The notes: generated from the letters alone by a model not told the origin. Counted from the stretch's first letter, positions 7,738 through 16,486 are shown. The stretch is 64,000 bases of DNA from Alkalihalobacillus pseudalcaliphilus (GCF_028610675.1 NZ_JAQQWS010000006.1:124001-188000); one strand, 5' to 3'. Numbers and translations: made by a program.

Positions 7738-8025
7738 TTATTTCACTTCAATCAAGTTTTGCTCCTTCAATTCGTCCAGAAACCCCTGCACCTCTTCTGA
7801 ACATTTTGAAAGCGATATCTCATATCTATTAACTAATTTCTCTACTAAACTCTCTAATGTTAAAGGTCTCTCTAACAGGTCCCAAATTTCGCCACCTATT
7901 TCTCCCAAATTATAATACTTACCATTTTCTATACTCAGCATCACTTTCTCTCCATCCATATTTGAGACAATCGTTCCTTGTACTTGCTGATAAACGACGT
8001 TACTTTTCATGACGTTATCATTCAT
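7738..8025 (-). CDS. Lasso-peptide RRE protein B1 (PqqD family)
   Basis: 95-residue PqqD-like winged-helix protein: SIENGKYYNLGEIGGEIWDL is the diagnostic strand-turn, followed by LTLESLVEKLVNRYEIS and a C-terminal FLDELKEQNLIEV helix. It is the RiPP recognition element that binds the leader (the W-K-x-L-x-LEVLD part of A1/A2) and presents it to protease B2. The start overlaps the kinase stop as ATGA, with AAGGAGG upstream, implying translational coupling. Confidence 0.88.
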   Translation of the reverse strand: MNDNVMKSNVVYQQVQGTIVSNMDGEKVMLSIENGKYYNLGEIGGEIWDLLERPLTLESLVEKLVNRYEISLSKCSEEVQGFLDELKEQNLIEVK

Positions 8026-8939
8026 GTCACTACTACCTCCTTATTTGTACGTATTAAGATATACTCTGTAAGTTCTTCTACCGTAAATGCTGATAATGGT
8101 CTGTGCAAAGAGTACATCTTTATATGTTGAGCAATCTGTGTCATCGTCTGAAAATGCCAACTTGTTAACTGTAGTTCTTGCAAAAGAAAATGTCGGTACG
8201 TATGAGTATATAAAATAGATAGCTTCTCCAACCGTTGTACCTTTTTCACTTGTAATTCCCCTACTTCTGATTTCACTAGTTCGAAAACAGCTGCTAAAGG
8301 TAGGGGCTCTTCTTTAAATTGTTCTCTTACCGGAACTGCAAATTTTGACTCTCTTTGCACAATCGGTCTGAGTCCATGATTAGATTTACCTAATTTCTCC
8401 AAGCTTTCTTGCCATAATTTTTGCTGAGGATACGCTGGAATAACAACTGGATGGCCTTGTTCGTTAAAGGTAATTGGCGACACATCATCACTCAAAAGCT
8501 GACAACCGTTTGCCAATAAGTTTGTTGCTAATGTTGATTTCCCTACGCCTGAATGACCTATAATTGCGTATGCTTTCCCATTAATAGCGAGTGTGCTTCC
8601 ATGTAAAGGAAGTATCTTTCTTTGTAATAATAAAGCACCCATACAGGTTCCTAAGATATAGAGTCTGAGATGCTCTTCTGACACTCCTTTAAATGGTGAA
8701 ACCTTCATTTCATTTCCATTTTTTATACAGAACAAGGCTACCTTCGGGATTTTAAAAAAGATAAAATTCGGTCTAACAATAAAGTATTCACCCTTCTGGT
8801 ATTGCTTATTCCATTCATCCTCCATATTCTCTAGTTTTATTTCAACATCTGGCTGTTGGGTTCTTCCGATACTTATTAACTCAGATAGACACATTTCACT
8901 AGCAATTTTCAACCCAAATGCTTGGTAGTTAAAGGTCAT
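8022..8939 (-). CDS. HPr-kinase-like lasso-peptide kinase (PadeK type)
   Basis: 305 residues, related to the C-terminal half of HPr kinase/phosphorylase. LHGSTLAI near 112, Walker A GHSGVGKST near 128-136, and LLSDDVSPI with the paired aspartates near 151-152 are visible. In paeninodin and related clusters this enzyme phosphorylates the side chain of the C-terminal Ser of the precursor. Both precursors here end in Ser (TPS and LDS), which supports the same job. It is the first gene of the kinase-B1-B2-N-D operon, with its own promoter at 9081-9109. The nearest purine-rich site (AAGGGGGTCC) is about 15 nt from the ATG, so translation initiation is not typical. Confidence 0.85.
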   Translation of the reverse strand: MTFNYQAFGLKIASEMCLSELISIGRTQQPDVEIKLENMEDEWNKQYQKGEYFIVRPNFIFFKIPKVALFCIKNGNEMKVSPFKGVSEEHLRLYILGTCMGALLLQRKILPLHGSTLAINGKAYAIIGHSGVGKSTLATNLLANGCQLLSDDVSPITFNEQGHPVVIPAYPQQKLWQESLEKLGKSNHGLRPIVQRESKFAVPVREQFKEEPLPLAAVFELVKSEVGELQVKKVQRLEKLSILYTHTYRHFLLQELQLTSWHFQTMTQIAQHIKMYSLHRPLSAFTVEELTEYILIRTNKEVVVT

Positions 8940-8987
8940 GGTTAAACTCTGGGACCCCCTTCAATTAACATATAAGTAGTTAAATTT

Positions 8988-9109
8988 GTTCTTTATTAAG
9001 AACTTTTCATCCGAAAAAATAACCTCCATTATACAAATCAATAAATGTGGAGATTTGGCTAACGATCTGTTCTTATATTTATTTTATTCTTAATAACGAA
9101 CAATGTCAA
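8988..9109 (-). promoter_or_regulatory. Lasso kinase-operon promoter with two SinR-like operators
   Basis: Minus strand: -35 TTGACA (9104-9109), 17-bp spacer, -10 TAAAAT (9081-9086). The spacer is filled by a 16-bp operator at 9086-9101 (GTTCGTTATTAAGAAT). A second one, GTTCTTTATTAAGAAC, lies at 8988-9003 in the leader, 98 bp centre to centre. The arrangement matches the eps promoter. This lies in the 329-bp gap 8940-9268, which otherwise holds only a terminator and a repeat. Confidence 0.7.
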
Positions 9110-9113
9110 CGAT

Positions 9114-9145
9114 AAAAAAGCCCTCATTTTTAGTAAATAAGGGCT
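9114..9145 (-). terminator. Terminator of the eps/asnB/A1 transcript
   Basis: Minus-strand stem AGCCCT (9140-9145) with AGGGCT (9119-9124), followed by TTTTTT. It lies between A1 and the kinase-operon promoter, so A1 belongs to the upstream transcript and the kinase operon starts anew. Confidence 0.75.
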
Positions 9146-9171
9146 GAACAATAACTTTCACATATGAATCC

Positions 9172-9268
9172 ATTTTGTATAAAAGTTAGTGCGAACATGG
9201 AGTTTCACTCGTCGCTCCCGAAAATTATGCTTCGCTCCCTACGGGGTGGCGCTTGTGGGTTTTGTATA
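9172..9268. repeat. Dispersed intergenic repeat, copy b
   Basis: TTTTGTATAAAAGTTAGTGC, then GGAGTTTCACTCGTCG and CTCCCGAAAATTATGC, ending in GGGTTTTGTATA. The element abuts and slightly overlaps the stop codon of precursor A1, so an insertion may have set the 3' end of that gene. Confidence 0.6.
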
Positions 9269-9409
9269 TTAGCTCGGTGTAAAACGAGGGTCTTCTGACC
9301 ACTCTCCAGGTACATATGCCTCATCTGTAAAAGGACCATTAGTTGTTTGTGCCATGGTTAAGGAAATATCTAGCATTTCTAATGTAGGTTTCACCCATTC
9401 ATTTTTCAA
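9269..9409 (-). CDS. Lasso-peptide precursor A1 (paeninodin family, TTG start)
   Basis: 46-residue peptide starting at TTG 9409 behind AGGAGGTGAG; it begins 5 bp after the cyclase stop, whose TGA lies inside that ribosome site. The leader KNEWVKPTLEMLDISLTM has the W-x-K-P-x-L motif recognised by RRE proteins and the TM ending with Thr at -2. The predicted core starts AQTTNGPFTDE and ends PRFTPS, 27 residues if cut after TM. Ser is the last residue, the site expected for the kinase. The first acidic residues are at core positions 10 and 11, outside the usual 7-9, so either cleavage is shifted (Gln1-Asp9 would close a 9-residue ring) or the ring is atypical. Confidence 0.85.
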   Translation of the reverse strand: MKNEWVKPTLEMLDISLTMAQTTNGPFTDEAYVPGEWSEDPRFTPS

Positions 9410-9414
9410 CGTAC

Positions 9415-11346
9415 TCACCTCCTTTCCAATTGTTTTAAAAAGCGATGAACAATAATGCTTCTCATCACTATCTTGCTATGAGGGTCTAAGATAAAATTTG
9501 GTTTAACATTTCCTTTTAACGTCGGTAGAATTTCTTTGATTAATTCGTTATTTAAATAGAGAGAACTAATTGGGTCTGTGAGCATCTCCTCCAGTTCATT
9601 AATAAGAAAATCCCACTGATTTTTCATTCTATGAACCCAATCTGCACCCTGCACACCTTTTATACGTTGATTCAACCTTACTTGATCAGGCAATAAATCT
9701 TTGGTAGCTCTTCTAATTAGAGAACGTTCATAACCATTCTGGACGTATTGACTTTCAGGTAATGATAAACAAAATCTAATGACCCTCAAGTCATTCGTAG
9801 GGTCACGTTTCCATAATGAATGCTGCAGCGATAGCTTAGTTGATACCGTGTTGGTAGCATTCCAATGAAATAGATCTTCAAAGTGATGTTCTCTCTCTTT
9901 ATAGATGTTATTTAAACGAAACCAGCCAGATTGATCAAAACCATAACTTCTCAATTTCTCGTAAACTTTTGTTCTCTTTGCAAATCCTGGATGAATCAAA
10001 GGATAAGGACTCACCTTATTCGCCGATAATTTTGGTAGACTTTTTTTGATTATTTTTGGTAAAAGCCGATAACGAGGTCCTCCTGTACGTTGACTAAAAT
10101 GGTTTAATTCTGTGTTTAACTTGCACCATTTTAACCTTTTAAATAACGTAACATAATACTCAAGAGCACTTCCCCAAGAAACACTTAGATTTCCCCGTCC
10201 TCCTGTTAATAAAATGCCCACCCCTTGCTGATCAGCCTTTTCAAAAATCCCTTTCATCCAGAATGAATTCTCAAAGAATTTATAAGGCATTTCCATCATT
10301 TCTAAAAATGAGTCGATTTCAGAGTAAGAATCCCTTCCGTCAAAATCAAGAAAATGCTCTTGAATGCCCCCTATATACTGTAATGTTGATTGGATATAAG
10401 GCGTTTCATTGGTCATGATGTTTCTCGGTGTAAAATCCTCAAAGTCCTTTGATGGTATATAGCTAAAAGTATGTAAGCTTCTATCTTGTTTCGTTAATTG
10501 CTTTTGAGCGTATGCGGCAACTGAACCAGAATCAAGGCCACCACTTAATTGGGCACCCACTTTTTTATTTGTTCTCAATCGTGCAGTGACAGCTTGTTGG
10601 TAGACCTCCTGAAATGCTTCGACATACTCATCATTCTTTTTAAAAATCATTTTCTTATCTTTTCCCAAATGACAATACCTTGTCAACTTCGTTTGATTTC
10701 TTTCAACTGTTAGACTATGAGAGGGTGGTATTTGTTGAATGTTCACATAAGGAGTAGATTGAGTATCTACCACATCTACCATCCCTGCAATCGCTAAATA
10801 TTCAGCAAGCCACTGTTCGTTTAGCTGCTTTTTAATGTATGGTAGCTTAAAAAGAGGTTGAATCAATGTACTAAATACAAAACGCTCAGAAGCTCGAAAA
10901 TAATATAATGTGCGTCCACCGGAAAAATCCCTTGCTCCAAACAACTTTTTTTTGTTTTCATCCCATATCATAAAGACAAAGTCACCGATTAAATACTTGG
11001 GACATTCTTCCTCCCATTTGTCATAAGCCATTAATATGATTTGGCTATCAGGAATTCGTTTTCTATGACTTTTACTAATACGGAATAAGTCTAGGAGCTC
11101 TTCCCGATTGTCGATTATCGCATCCACCACAATAATCCGCTTACGTTCACGATCATAAAAAGGTAATACTTCACCAATTGATTCCGGTGTTAACCATTGT
11201 GCATGACAACCGAAAAACAACCCATTATGATATAATTGTTGAACGTCATTTGCCGGAAATGAACTGAAATGTTTCATGATCGCGTACCCCATTTCTTTCA
11301 AGACAGGCTCTTGATTGAAATGAATAATCCCTGCAATCGCACTCAT
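9415..11346 (-). CDS. Lasso-peptide cyclase (asparagine-synthetase-like, PadeC type)
   Basis: 643 residues. The N-terminal glutaminase-like domain begins MSAIAGI, with Ser in place of the catalytic Cys2 of true asparagine synthetases. The C-terminal ATP-pyrophosphatase domain has the PP-loop SGGLDS near 268-273 and a TGGRGNLSVSWG segment. In lasso pathways this enzyme adenylates the Asp/Glu side chain and closes the macrolactam ring. It follows epsE by only 32 bp and is preceded by AAAGGGGAGC, so it appears to be the penultimate gene of the eps operon. It is the only cyclase in the window and would have to serve both A1 and A2. A metabolic asparagine synthetase is less likely given Ser2 and the adjacent precursor. 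Confidence 0.88.
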   Translation of the reverse strand: MSAIAGIIHFNQEPVLKEMGYAIMKHFSSFPANDVQQLYHNGLFFGCHAQWLTPESIGEVLPFYDRERKRIIVVDAIIDNREELLDLFRISKSHRKRIPDSQIILMAYDKWEEECPKYLIGDFVFMIWDENKKKLFGARDFSGGRTLYYFRASERFVFSTLIQPLFKLPYIKKQLNEQWLAEYLAIAGMVDVVDTQSTPYVNIQQIPPSHSLTVERNQTKLTRYCHLGKDKKMIFKKNDEYVEAFQEVYQQAVTARLRTNKKVGAQLSGGLDSGSVAAYAQKQLTKQDRSLHTFSYIPSKDFEDFTPRNIMTNETPYIQSTLQYIGGIQEHFLDFDGRDSYSEIDSFLEMMEMPYKFFENSFWMKGIFEKADQQGVGILLTGGRGNLSVSWGSALEYYVTLFKRLKWCKLNTELNHFSQRTGGPRYRLLPKIIKKSLPKLSANKVSPYPLIHPGFAKRTKVYEKLRSYGFDQSGWFRLNNIYKEREHHFEDLFHWNATNTVSTKLSLQHSLWKRDPTNDLRVIRFCLSLPESQYVQNGYERSLIRRATKDLLPDQVRLNQRIKGVQGADWVHRMKNQWDFLINELEEMLTDPISSLYLNNELIKEILPTLKGNVKPNFILDPHSKIVMRSIIVHRFLKQLERR

Positions 11347-11378
11347 ACTGCTCCCCTTTCAAAACTAAGAATCCCGAT

Positions 11379-12191
11379 TCAAACTTGATTATATTTAAAC
11401 TTACGTATATATTTATACATTTGCACAGGAACTAACCCAACTATTAAAGGTCGCATGGCATAAAAGTAAGTGTGAAGTGGTAACTTTAACATCTTGTATC
11501 CTACTAATCTTACATAGGACTCTCTTAACCTCATTGAGTATTTTCTTCTTTTGATTGCGTCTCGATCATCTCTAACTTCGTATAAAATCTCCTGCAAATT
11601 GTAGCCTCTAGAACCGTTTGCGTACATTTTAAACCAAAGATGATAATCCTCGACTCGTAACGTCTTTTTAGTCACATCGTAACCGTCCACCTTTAAAATA
11701 GCTTGCCTACGAAACATTGATGGTGCATGGCAAAAAGGCGTTTGTGGGATAAAGTCAAAAGCGTTTGGCCGTTCTTGTAACTGTATGTGCCCCCAAAAAC
11801 CATGATCATCAAAAAAATTCATTCCCGTACTAACAATGTCAAATTGCTGATGATTATCTAAAAAGTCAACTTCCTTCTCTAATCGTTCTTGTCTTGACCT
11901 GTCATCCCCATCCTGTCTTGCAATATATTCACCTTTAGCCTTTTTTAAACAAGCATTTAAACAATGAGCTAGCCCCTTATTTTGCTTATGATGAAGTACA
12001 TGAATATTTTCATACCTTTTTGCAAAGGAAGAGGCAATTTTAAAGGTTTCATCTGTTGAGCCATCATCGCACATTATTAACTCCCAATCTTGAAAGGTTT
12101 GATCAAACAACGAATAAATGGCTTCTTCTAACGTCAAAGAACAATTATATATGCCCATAATAATCGATACTTTCGGCTTCGCTCTACCCAT
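11379..12191 (-). CDS. epsE: EpsE-like GT2 glycosyltransferase
   Basis: About 270 residues, GT-A fold. VSIIMGIYNCSLTLEEAI, WELIMCDDGSTDE and YIARQDGDDRSRQERLEKEV follow B. subtilis EpsE closely, including the ARQDGDD nucleotide-sugar/metal site and TPFCHA. EpsE transfers sugar during matrix polysaccharide synthesis and independently disengages the flagellar motor by binding FliG; whether the clutch function is kept cannot be judged here. ATG at 12191 with GAGG upstream overlaps the end of the preceding glycosyltransferase gene. In B. subtilis epsE is near the front of the operon; here it is near the end, next to the lasso cyclase. Confidence 0.78.
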   Translation of the reverse strand: MGRAKPKVSIIMGIYNCSLTLEEAIYSLFDQTFQDWELIMCDDGSTDETFKIASSFAKRYENIHVLHHKQNKGLAHCLNACLKKAKGEYIARQDGDDRSRQERLEKEVDFLDNHQQFDIVSTGMNFFDDHGFWGHIQLQERPNAFDFIPQTPFCHAPSMFRRQAILKVDGYDVTKKTLRVEDYHLWFKMYANGSRGYNLQEILYEVRDDRDAIKRRKYSMRLRESYVRLVGYKMLKLPLHTYFYAMRPLIVGLVPVQMYKYIRKFKYNQV

Positions 12192-13362
12192 ATTCAACCT
12201 CTTTTCCTAACCTAGATTCAGCGATTAAGCGATTTCTATCACTTAAAATGTGTTGCAAGAAAGTTTGTTGCTCAAAATGTTGTTGAACAAACGGGATAGC
12301 AGCTAAGCTCATTTGTTCTCTTAACGAAGGATTTAACATACGTTTCATTCCGTGCTCTAAGTCTTGAATATTTCCTTTCTCCACAATGATTCCGGTTACT
12401 CCTTCTTTCATCGCATCTGTTGGTCCTGGAATATTTGTCACGATTACAGGAACTCCCATTGCCCCTGCCTCAATCACTACTGTTCCAAAACCTTCTCGAT
12501 AACTAGGTAAAACAAATACATCTAGGGCCGCATAATACTTTTCTATTTCATCCGTATAATCACAAAAGATAATTGCTTCATTCGCAATTGACTTCTTCAT
12601 TAATTCTGAGTCCAAATTCGTCTGCTCTTTAGGTCCAACAATCAATAATTTTATGTGGCTATTTTTTTCAGATAGTTGATTAAATGCTGTTAATAATTCG
12701 GTAATCCCTTTATCTCTATGGAGACGACCAAAAAAGCCAAATACAATATCTGAATCTTTGATCTTGTACTTGGCTCTTATTTCCTTATTCCATAACTTCT
12801 TTTTCAAGAAATTAAAACGTGTAAAATCAACTCCGTTGGCACTCCCGTTCCAAATCGTTCGACTTTTGTTAGCTGAATATAACTTCTCTTGATGACTAAA
12901 CTGAAGGTTCCCATAACTATCTGGCTCTACTACCGTAGATAGAATACAAACTAACTTTTCAATCCCTTTAAACAAGCCTCTTCGTATGCCTTTGAATCCT
13001 ACATATCGTATCCCCCATTGACAATACAATCTGACAGGTACTGAATTTAACCAACTAGCAACAGAGGCATAAAGAGCTGCATTTGGTGTTGAATATTGCA
13101 CCATATCAAATCGCTCTTTATGGAAAAAGAGTGACAGAGCATAGATACTATGTATAACACCGAAACTAGCCATTCCTCTTTTCATCGTAATTGGATAATA
13201 TCGTATGTTTGCGGGGAGATCCTTATTTAAACTCACATCGCGGTCACACACAACCGTCACATCATACCCATGGCTAGTAAGAAAGGTTAGCTGCTCAATT
13301 AAAAAGCATCGAATTGTTATAGAAGTAGTCGTGATGATACATATTTTTTTCCTACCCATCAT
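12184..13362 (-). CDS. GT4 glycosyltransferase
   Basis: 392-residue GT-B enzyme. N-terminal KKICIITTTSITIRCFLIEQ; donor-binding C-terminal half with GFFGRLHRDKGI, LLIVGPKEQ and the E-x7-E motif in YREGFGTVVIEAGAMGVPVI. It probably adds one sugar of the exopolysaccharide repeat on the cytosolic face. The donor is unknown. Two adjacent ATGs (13362, 13359) follow AGGTG. It overlaps epsE by 8 bp. Confidence 0.82.
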   Translation of the reverse strand: MMGRKKICIITTTSITIRCFLIEQLTFLTSHGYDVTVVCDRDVSLNKDLPANIRYYPITMKRGMASFGVIHSIYALSLFFHKERFDMVQYSTPNAALYASVASWLNSVPVRLYCQWGIRYVGFKGIRRGLFKGIEKLVCILSTVVEPDSYGNLQFSHQEKLYSANKSRTIWNGSANGVDFTRFNFLKKKLWNKEIRAKYKIKDSDIVFGFFGRLHRDKGITELLTAFNQLSEKNSHIKLLIVGPKEQTNLDSELMKKSIANEAIIFCDYTDEIEKYYAALDVFVLPSYREGFGTVVIEAGAMGVPVIVTNIPGPTDAMKEGVTGIIVEKGNIQDLEHGMKRMLNPSLREQMSLAAIPFVQQHFEQQTFLQHILSDRNRLIAESRLGKEVEYG

Positions 13363-13401
13363 TAATCACCTGCTTCATTTTTTATTACACAATGCTATTC
13401 C

Positions 13402-15189
13402 TTATGATGTTTGCATCTCAGCTTCATTGTGAGTAGTTGACTGCAGTCTTCCATTCTTTATCTTAAACACAACATCACAGTTCTCAATCGTACTTAAACG
13501 ATGGGCAATAATGATTAACGTTTTTTCACCTTTCAATTGATCAATTGATTTCATAATTCCTTGTTCTGTTTCATTATCTAATGCTGACGTAGCTTCATCC
13601 ATGAACAAAATTTCAGGATCATGATATAGTGCCCTTGCAATTCCAATTCTTTGTCTTTGCCCACCAGACAACCTTACCCCTCTTTCACCAACCGATGTAT
13701 CTAATTGTTCGGGCAAACCTTCAACAAATTCCTTCAATTGTGCCTGTTCTAAAGCTCTCCATACTTCTTGGTCGTCAATACAGTCTGTGTTCATACCAAA
13801 AGCAATATTATGGCGAATACTATCATCAGATAAAAAAATCGTTTGTGGAATGTAACCGATATTCTGCTGCCATGATTTCTTAATTTTCTCAAGTGGATGG
13901 TGATCGATGAGCAACTTCCCTTTGCCAGGTTCTAAGACGCCTAGTATAATGTCGACAAGCGTTGTTTTTCCAGCTCCAGACTCCCCGACAAAAGCTACTG
14001 ATTGACCGATAGGTATTCTTAATGAAACATCTTTTATTGAATATTCTTGTTGATTAGGATATTTGAAAGAGATATCGATTAATTGAATAGATTTCTTAAA
14101 AATGGGTCCTCCCTTCTCAAGGACCAATTCATCAACCGTTTCATGCTCTTCCACTCGTTCACTAATACTAGAACTTATATCTTCATAAATAACCGTTAAT
14201 GCAGGTAAACTATAACGTATCGTTGTGATCATATTGATCATCCGGTTAATAGATGGCATTAACCGAAAAGCAGCCATCGCAAAAAGTGCCAAGATAGACA
14301 CTGCTTCAGCAGTATTGGTTCCTTGAAACAGGATCATCGCTATCATTAACAATACGATACTTACTAATAACGTTTCTATAAAAAGCCTCGGAACTTGCTC
14401 TAGCATTTTCATATACTTATTATTCCTAGCTTGTATCTTGCTATGACTACTATATGAATTGATAAAAAAATCTTCATTACCTGAGACCTTTAACTCTTTA
14501 CTTGCACCTAAACCTTGGTTTACCCACCTAATCATCATGCCACCAACACGTTGCTGCTCTTTTCCTAAATCACTAATTTTGCCTTTAAATACCCTAAAAA
14601 ACAGAAAGATACTGAGACCTAACAGCAAAGTAGCCGCCAAAGTGATATAAGGTGCTGTGTAAATAAGTAAAGCTACTATGCAAATTACAACAAACACCTC
14701 AGTTAATAAATGAAACACTGATAAAATAATGCCTTGAAATACTTTCGGTATTTCGCCATTTACATTTCTAAGTAAATCGGCTGTATTTCGTTGCAAGTGA
14801 AAGGTATAGGGTTTTCTTAAATAGGTGGCAAATAAGGTTCTTGCTAATTTAATCTGTTGATTAAAAATTACTTTGTATTGAATATGGAAAAAGAAAAGTA
14901 AATAGATGTTTTTCAGTACAAAAATAGAAAAAAGGATAGCAACTAGAAATAGAACGAAGCTGCCTTCTGTTTGAAATTGAAATGACTGGTAAAAGAACGA
15001 CAGTATTTTATTCGATTCAATCATTCCTGGATTAGTAATAACCCCAACAAAGGGAACAATCAAACCTATACCAATTGTTTCCAATAATGCGGCAACTATC
15101 ATCATTAAAAAGATGATTAAGAACTTCTTTTTATCACCTTTATTGAGGATATTTAGTAATCTCTTAATATGAATGCTCAATTTAGCCAC
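13402..15189 (-). CDS. ABC exporter, probable lipid-linked oligosaccharide flippase (PglK-like)
   Basis: 595 residues: six hydrophobic segments in 20-310, then an ATPase domain with Walker A GESGAGKTT near 412, LSGGQRQRIGIARA, Walker B ILFMDEATSAL and H-loop AHRLST. PglK/WlaB-type half-transporters flip undecaprenyl-linked sugars. The eps gene set here lacks a Wzx/EpsK flippase, so this gene plausibly replaces it. An alternative is a second lasso exporter, less likely because it sits among glycosyltransferases, 39 bp upstream of one of them. It is distinct from the 4285-6069 exporter. Confidence 0.7.
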   Translation of the reverse strand: MAKLSIHIKRLLNILNKGDKKKFLIIFLMMIVAALLETIGIGLIVPFVGVITNPGMIESNKILSFFYQSFQFQTEGSFVLFLVAILFSIFVLKNIYLLFFFHIQYKVIFNQQIKLARTLFATYLRKPYTFHLQRNTADLLRNVNGEIPKVFQGIILSVFHLLTEVFVVICIVALLIYTAPYITLAATLLLGLSIFLFFRVFKGKISDLGKEQQRVGGMMIRWVNQGLGASKELKVSGNEDFFINSYSSHSKIQARNNKYMKMLEQVPRLFIETLLVSIVLLMIAMILFQGTNTAEAVSILALFAMAAFRLMPSINRMINMITTIRYSLPALTVIYEDISSSISERVEEHETVDELVLEKGGPIFKKSIQLIDISFKYPNQQEYSIKDVSLRIPIGQSVAFVGESGAGKTTLVDIILGVLEPGKGKLLIDHHPLEKIKKSWQQNIGYIPQTIFLSDDSIRHNIAFGMNTDCIDDQEVWRALEQAQLKEFVEGLPEQLDTSVGERGVRLSGGQRQRIGIARALYHDPEILFMDEATSALDNETEQGIMKSIDQLKGEKTLIIIAHRLSTIENCDVVFKIKNGRLQSTTHNEAEMQTS

Positions 15190-15297
15190 ACCTTTTTTTT
15201 ATTTTTACAAAAATAAAACTGGTTACGGTACCCGCTAACAATGAATGGAAAATTGTTAGTACTAATATCTGTATGCTCTTTTTTAGTATCGTTTTTC

Positions 15298-16473
15298 TCA
15301 GCTCTTATTTCTTATAAAATAAGCTCTTAACGTAAAGCCCTGTGTAAAAGGCATTATATTAAATAATTGAGAATAAACGCCTATATCCTTCGTATCCCCT
15401 TGTGAAAAGTCAACTTCTCCATTTTTTTTCGTGACGGTTCTTAAATAACTCAGTGCTTTATTAGCGGCAAGATTATGATTCGGTTGAACAGGCGAATTTA
15501 CTTTTGAACAATTCAATAAAAACCACGCCATAACAGCGGTGACCGATGAATCTGCTCTTACTTCTTTCCTTGTCATTAACCAAGTCCAGCTACCATTGTC
15601 CTGTTGTGTCTGTAAAGCACTTTCAGCTAATCGCTCTATTCTTTCCCCTAAATACGCTTTATGCATATGGGATTGTGGCAATTCAAGCCAAGCGTCCATT
15701 AAACCAATCACATACCAAGCCATTCCTCTTCCCCAGCCGTATAATCCAATTGGTATTTTATTGGACACATGATACGCATGACATGGAATATACAGACTTT
15801 GCATCATGCCATATAGATCAAATTCCTTGATTTGCGTTATCGCTAAATCGACACACTCTGCTTTCTTAAAATGCACTCCGTAAGCGACCAAAAAAGGACA
15901 TATAAAACCAATTGTGTCTACGTATCTGTAGTCCATCATTGATTTTCTATACCCTACTGTCCCATCTCTTCCAATGTGTTCTTGAATAAGTTCCCATATA
16001 TAATCAAATGCTTTTTGATACTTCTCCACCTTAATGAAGTTAATTTTCATTACTGCATAGGCTAATATTGCCGCATCTACATGTTGAGGCTTCTTCACCC
16101 ACTGACCCTCACTATCAAACGTTTTGTTTACATATTCATTAATTTTTGTTTGCACCTCTTGATTATTATTAAATTCTAAATAACTTGAAAGTCCAAATAA
16201 AAGAGCTGCCTCTTGCCAGTGCTGTATCGTCGCCTTAGAATAATTCCCTTTCAAAATATCCAAGATAACGAAGCGGGTTTGATCAGTAACCTTCATTTTA
16301 GGCGTATGTGTTAACCATTTAACAGCTATTGCTTTAGCTGCTACCATCCACTGATTTTCATTATGAAATCTTCCAATATGGATTCTGCTTAACCAATCTC
16401 TAAAAATAGGCAGGACATCCGTGAGAATAACCGCTATTCCCAATATCACTAGTAGAAAAACGATGTAAGTCAT
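15298..16473 (-). CDS. Membrane-anchored GH88/GH105-like alpha/alpha-barrel protein
   Basis: 391 residues. One N-terminal transmembrane segment (about residues 2-20) leads into an (alpha/alpha)6-type domain. YGWGRGMAWYVIGLMDA is the characteristic W-x-R-G-x-x-W-x-x-x-G-L of unsaturated-uronyl hydrolases, and HVDAAILAYAVMK may hold a catalytic Asp. Such enzymes cleave terminal unsaturated uronic acids left by lyases. Inside a synthesis operon this suggests editing or turnover of the polymer, and a lyase-like beta-helix protein is encoded divergently at 29.6 kb. The catalytic assignment is by eye only. It starts 13 bp before the neighbouring GT4 stop. Confidence 0.6.
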   Translation of the reverse strand: MTYIVFLLVILGIAVILTDVLPIFRDWLSRIHIGRFHNENQWMVAAKAIAVKWLTHTPKMKVTDQTRFVILDILKGNYSKATIQHWQEAALLFGLSSYLEFNNNQEVQTKINEYVNKTFDSEGQWVKKPQHVDAAILAYAVMKINFIKVEKYQKAFDYIWELIQEHIGRDGTVGYRKSMMDYRYVDTIGFICPFLVAYGVHFKKAECVDLAITQIKEFDLYGMMQSLYIPCHAYHVSNKIPIGLYGWGRGMAWYVIGLMDAWLELPQSHMHKAYLGERIERLAESALQTQQDNGSWTWLMTRKEVRADSSVTAVMAWFLLNCSKVNSPVQPNHNLAANKALSYLRTVTKKNGEVDFSQGDTKDIGVYSQLFNIMPFTQGFTLRAYFIRNKS

Positions 16474-16486
16474 TTCCGTTCCCTTT

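Noticed and set aside
9415..11346. Housekeeping asparagine synthetase (asnB)
   Set aside because: Ser replaces the catalytic Cys2, and a paeninodin-type precursor follows 5 bp downstream.
15190..15297. Possible 35-residue membrane peptide on the minus strand between the GH88-like and ABC genes
   Set aside because: The frame looks hydrophobic (ILVLTIFHSLLAG) but has no ATG, GTG or TTG at a sensible place and no ribosome site.
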